A program made the translations under genes and the position numbers. Below are positions 59,615 through 64,000 of a stretch of 64,000 nucleotides of DNA, piece by piece. The DNA is from Ornithodoros turicata (lineage: Eukaryota > Arthropoda > Arachnida > Ixodida > Argasidae). The notes beneath the pieces are model-generated. The model ran no database searches, had not been told where the DNA came from, and saw only the letters and a list, made by a program, of their open reading frames with translations. The stretch spans positions 42,716,143-42,780,142 of the forward strand of contig NC_088207.1 in NCBI RefSeq assembly GCF_037126465.1, read 5' to 3'. The number at the start of each line of letters is the position of its first letter. Within the stretch, counting starts at the first letter, position 1.

Positions 59615-61660
59615 ATGACACGCTGGTACAACAACCCCAAGGCTGGAAGTAAGGAAGCTCCAAAACCGTCATGCAACATTGCCTGGCACTCCTACGCGTC
59701 TACAGCGAGCCCGCCGTACGTAGAAGCCGAAGAACCATCTGTCCAGCTGACAGCACAATCATTCAGGTGTCCACATCCTTCCGGGGACCTCGACGACTAT
59801 TACGGCACATCGGGACCATTCCAAGCACACGTCTTCTACTTCGTGCTTCTAGTCTTCTTCGTGAGCTCGCTGCATACGTACCTATCTGCGATATTCATTC
59901 GCGACATAGATTATTGGTGCGCTCAGCCTCCCGAATCAAATTTGACCGAAGGACAATGGCTGGAGCTATGCATACCCAGAAGCTCCGACGGGTCCCCAGA
60001 CAGGTGTCACATCTACGTAGCAAACCGGACGAAGGCTTCGTGTAACATCTGGGTATACAACAAGGACAAGTCCACTCGTACGTTCCGTGACGAGGTAAGC
60101 TCCGTGGTCGTTTCAGTTTCAAATGTGCGATCAAGGCGCACAGGAAGAAGCGAGTGGAGCTGCAAACTGGCGACGGATGCCAGTGCTTCATTTTTCTGCT
60201 TTCTGTTACTGGCTCATACTGTCGTACTGCCGTCCTTTTGCAGTTTGATTTGGTCTGTCAGCGGGAATGGATGGTCGTCCTCATCGACGCCCTGTTCTTC
60301 ACGGGAAGTTTGGTCTCTGATTTCGTGTCAGGGACCGCATCGGACTTGTGAGTTGCACACAGAGTACTCTCTCAAGGACAATCAATTCCTGCACATGTAC
60401 AGTGCTGGACAAAAGTTTATGGAACACGCTCCGACGCATTCCTTCCTCAGAATGACACGCTGGCAGTGAATGGGACCGTATACGGCCTTAGACATGCATG
60501 TGCCTAGGTAACCCAGTCACCTGTTTGCAAGTTCGTACGGTACCAATCGCTGCTAGCGTACCACTCTGAGGAAGGAATGCGCCTGAGCGTGTTCCGTAAA
60601 CTTTTGTCCAGCACTGTACTGTAGGGGACACTGTTGTCTAACATCAGCACTCCGTGGTTTATCTCATCTCAAATCTCCAGGTGTTGCAAGACTATTTCTT
60701 TCGAGTAATAAACACGTGCAGCACATGGTCTACCTTCAAACGCAATATTGGCTCAACACTTTCAAGCGCAACAGAGGTAATATGGGACGGCGAAGTACTG
60801 ACAGGCGATTTTAGCTAACCGTGTCCTCAACAGTACATGTGCACATGATCTCGAGTAATTGAACCGACACAGTATTTCATCTTCAAGGTTGGGCCGTCAA
60901 CCAGTGATACTGTTCAACACCTTCGTTTTGCTGTGTTCTGGCTTTGCCATACTCGGGATCCCATATCATATGCTCAGTTTCTTGGCGTGGCGTTTCTTCG
61001 TTGGCTTTGGCTTGGAGAGCGTCTGCAACACCGGCCTCATTATGCGTACGGGTATCTGTATCCTTACTACATTAGCCACGTTACCGACATAGCACATTTC
61101 TCGCGCACAGGACTATACACGCGGTGAGGTCGCAAAAGATAGCAAATTGTACCTCTATGCTCTTTCTCGGATTTTTGAACACTGCCCAAACGCACGAACG
61201 GTAAGGAAGTGCCCCAGCACCGTGCTCATTAGCTTTGCCTGTGTTCCACGCACGAGCAGCGTTCAGGATGCGCGTTCCCGAAGCACTGCCGAAGACAAGT
61301 GAGTACACGAGGGAGGAATCTCCTCAACGTTCGACCAATCGGACCACGGTGTTGTCCACAGTACCCTGCGTATGACTCAGTCCGTTTGATGGGTCATTTA
61401 AATTTTTGATTGTATTATACAGATTTGATTGCTTCAACTGACAACGCGCAATAATTTTGTCTACGTAGATATGTATTTATTTTTTTTTCAGTTGCTGAGG
61501 TCACGAGCCAGCACGCGAGATCTCGTGCCGTCGTATCTGTGCTGATGATGCACGGTGTGGGATACTTGTTCATCTGGCCCCTGGTGCTGTACCAGGACAA
61601 CTGGCTGGCGGTCCAGTTCTTTATCTTGATTCCGACTGTGCTGCTAATTGTTGGTATAGA
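59615..61660 (+). CDS. SLC22-type organic ion transporter, 5' part (four exons)
   Basis: Exons 59615-60094, 60244-60347, 60888-61051 and 61492-61660 join in phase at GT-AG sites, giving the first 305 residues or so of a protein normally about 550 long. Landmarks of the organic cation/anion transporter family: first helix at about residues 70-95, a large extracellular loop with N-glycosylation sites (NLT, NRT), the junction reading TFRDEFDLVC, the motif-A-like SDLLGRQPV after helix 2, then EVTSQHARSRAVV and the GYLFIWP helix. Known: these major facilitator carriers move organic cations, anions or zwitterions across the plasma membrane; substrate cannot be told here. The start ATG is the first in the frame and is not independently supported. 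The next exon, expected to carry ESPRWL, is not found up to 64000, so the gene probably continues beyond the window. Intron 2 holds a Tc1-type MITE. Confidence 0.82.
60400..60616. mobile_element. Tc1/mariner-type MITE in an SLC22 intron
   Basis: Ends CAGTGCTGGACAAAAGTTTA and inverse TAAACTTTTGTCCAGCACTG with TA on both sides (60398-60399, 60617-60618). Inner blocks CATTCCTTCCTCAGA/CTGAGGAAGGAATG continue the symmetry. Relative of 48657-48956. Confidence 0.85.
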
Positions 61661-62072
61661 GTAAGTATGCACGTTTAATATGCCAAAACACAGTCAGGCG
61701 AATGTCTTCAGCATCTACAGTGGGTTAAAGATCCCCAAATAGTTTTGCGGACACTTTGCGGACGGCAAAATTTATCTTAGTCTTGACATGATGGACCAGT
61801 GCTAGGAACACTGACGATCGAGTCGCTAACGTGGGATTAGTGTGTCCCGTCTAATTCTTCATTAGTTGGTTCATCATGTTACATATTTGCCAACTCACCT
61901 GCTTTATCACTGTCATACTTTGAAAGCAACTATGCAATGTGTGTTAGGCAATGTAGAATTCCATACTCGAACAGATCGAACAGCACTGGTTTTCGCGTCC
62001 AGTGCGCCGCGATCGCGTCAGGTATGCGCGTTTAATGCGATATTTTTGTGACGTAGTATTTTAGCGAATCTC
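61661..62072 (+). other. SLC22 intron sequence after the last recognised exon
   Basis: Starts with a strong donor GTAAGT. No further exon seen. Confidence 0.45.
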
Positions 62073-62505
62073 GCGAATTCGGGTAGTCATTTCGTGGCAA
62101 CTTTTTTTTTGTTGTTTATCCAGATCCCGCCTTTTCTCGCCAGTTTTGCCAGATGTCGCATGTTCACGTAGCGCCTTCCGAGCGCCAAAAATTTGCCAGC
62201 TAGCACTTTTTTCGCACGGCCTCGATGCAGAGGATTGCCCAACTCTATCTGATGCACGTTGTCCGATATCGTCACATCCGCATCACGAGGGTGGCGAGGG
62301 ACCTTATTGGCCCACACGTCAAAGTTCACGTGGGTTAGCAGACGACGGAACCCGAAGACTGGCAACCACGACGTCCCAAGCGTAACCCAAGCCTCTAAAG
62401 CTACTATCCTTGGCACTTATGTTCGGGTGGCAAAGGTCACGTGACCCAGCAATTTCGGAGCGCTAGGCCGTGTCGCCACGGAACGACCACCCGAATTCGC
62501 CATTA
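62073..62505. mobile_element. TIR element, family C, copy 2
   Basis: Ends CGCGAATTCGGGTAGTCATT (then TCGTGGCAAC) and the inverse GTCGCCACGGAACGACCACC (then CGAATTCGCC), about 30 bp. It is inverted relative to copy 1 at 58871-59366; the two copies flank the SLC22 exons. Confidence 0.75.
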
Positions 62506-63449
62506 ATTCTCCCCACGAGCGTTCGTGCAAAGTTGGAATGCCGTCGAAAGCAACCGAAGTGGCACGTGCTCCAACACGCCCACACAAACGTTCGCTGTCC
62601 TGTAGTATCTCGGGTGGTCACATTTTTCTCTTTCGAATTTACTCTATCGAATGGAAATTATCTGATAACCACCGCGCTCGTTTGAGTCATGGTGATGCAT
62701 GATGCACTATCTTCGTCCTGGCCTCACTGATGTCCCTGGGGGAGAAAGGCGCAACGTGCCAGAGGTTATCTCTCCCGCGACTAGAAGAGGACCTGAGAGA
62801 GGAGGAGGGGGCTCCTGTCGGGGCGTTTGATTTGCTACCTTTATCAGGTCACAGTGAATACATACGGCCTCTCTTCGTTATTGGGATGTGACAGTACCGC
62901 GTTGTGTTTGTGTGCTAGAGAGGATGGCCGGCGTTTTATGCTTCCCTGTTGTCCTAACGTTACTCAAGGTGAGAGACCACCTTGTTTTGGTCAAGTTTTG
63001 TTGTCACGACGTTTCCGTGACTTGCTTCGGAAGCATCCGTGCCTCCCACATTTATCTGTGCTGTATGTGCGTGCATCTCATGTTCGCGGCAGCAGGCGCA
63101 TTTCTCCAATAATTTGTTGGTTCTTGTTTCATGCTTGTGAGCACTATGCTCTGCTGAATGCGTGATAGTAACTCACTGCAGGTTGAAAATCGTATTGGTT
63201 GTCAGTGATTCGAAATTCTAGTGTGCTTCAAGGAAGAGTGCAGTGCGCTATATAGAAGTTCGACGATTAATGGCTACGAAAATATGGCTGTCGGAAAATC
63301 TGTTAGCATGACCCGGAACGTGAAACTTTGGCTTGAATGAATGTGAGGCAGGAGGCCTGCTTCGTGGGGACAAATGTTGGCAACAATTGAACCCGTGGGT
63401 GCAATACGGGGATAAGTCGAGAAGTCCCAAACCGAGACCGGGGACAGAG
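62506..63449. other. No gene recognised; possible SLC22 intron
   Basis: Plus-strand open frames at 62827-63165 and 62888-63112 overlap each other and have no motif of the transporter family. Nothing else recognisable. Confidence 0.35.
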
Positions 63450-63646
63450 GGGTTAGTATGCGTCCTGGGCCGACGTCAGGGGGAACTGTGCCGACATTCT
63501 TCTGAAAATTCTTCGGAAAACCCAGGGAAAACCTCAGACAGCACAGCCGGTGGTAGGATTCGAACCCACCACCTCCCAGTCTTCAGCACGACCGTGGCTA
63601 CCACCAACGGGCGGGACGCCTTAATCCGCCCGGCCATGTCGCTGGT
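63450..63646 (-). repeat. tRNA-derived SINE, Ruka-like, minus strand
   Basis: Read on the minus strand it starts near 63646 with an A-box-like region, has GGGTTCGAATCC at about 63556-63567, the CTGTCTGAGGTTTTCCCTG spacer and the GGCCCAGGACGCAT body. Same family as 51490-51712. Confidence 0.7.
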
Positions 63647-64000
63647 CAACAATTATTGAGTACAACGATGTTTGTACGTAGTAATGATTATTCAGTTCAC
63701 GAATGCTCTTGTTTGGCATGGTTGAAGGGCGAGTGCAGAGAGCCGTTAATCGCATTCGCACCGCCACACCACGGCATAGTTCACCTACGCGGCGTGCTCG
63801 ACGCTGTCCTGTTTCGGTACATTTTCGATCTGTACACCAGAAAAAAAATATACAAGGCCTCTGTTCTTCTACATCCTCCCTTTCGTTTTATGTAATGAGG
63901 CTTGTGCACGTGACGTCGCGCGCAGCCTTTGCACGCCTTGGAGCCACATAACATTGGAAAACATGGGGATGCGTCACAGGCGTCTTTCTGTGGGCCGAAT
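63647..64000. other. Window end, no gene recognised
   Basis: Short open frames only; nothing matches the missing SLC22 exons. Confidence 0.4.

Overview
The window looks like nuclear DNA of an arthropod, most probably a tick (Ixodida). Genes are split by GT-AG introns, and most of the sequence is young, degraded and nested transposable elements. It holds tRNA-derived SINEs resembling those described in ticks, an intronless M13 (neprilysin-like) peptidase gene of the kind expanded in ticks, and an EB-module gene. There are no bacterial operons, phage genes or CRISPR arrays. Species and genus cannot be fixed from this sequence alone. I assembled all exon models by hand from splice sites, reading phase and remembered family alignments; none was checked by a search. 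|| Layout: 29-675 (+) is the 3' part of Ashwin (C2orf49-like, a tRNA ligase complex subunit). 676-12997 has no gene I can recognise, only repeats and a few element fragments. 12998-20760 (-) is a complete WDCP-like gene (WD repeat and coiled-coil protein) in eleven exons. 21985-24165 is a dead mariner transposon carrying at least four later insertions, one nested inside another. 24168-32532 is repeats plus a G+C-rich stretch that may be the promoter of the next gene. 32533-40819 (+) is a complete MGST3-like gene (MAPEG family) in five coding exons, with an antisense YqaJ-like fragment in its last large intron. 40913-44520 is repeats. || 44643-50914 (-) is the least expected gene. Seven phase-consistent exons encode a signal peptide, two EB-type cysteine modules, one transmembrane helix and a cytoplasmic tail of about 1,000 residues of low complexity. 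52538-54229 (+) is a 5'-truncated, internally deleted non-LTR retrotransposon with a perfect 12-bp target-site duplication. 55194-57362 (+) is a single-exon M13 metallopeptidase that keeps HExxH but has lost the third zinc ligand. 59615-61660 (+) is the 5' part of an SLC22-type organic ion transporter whose later exons lie outside the window. || I see no sign that these genes form a functional unit. Their adjacency looks like ordinary animal gene order. The points most worth checking are the EB-module membrane protein and its possible soluble isoform, the apparently inactive M13 protein, and the layered transposon history at 22-24 kb.
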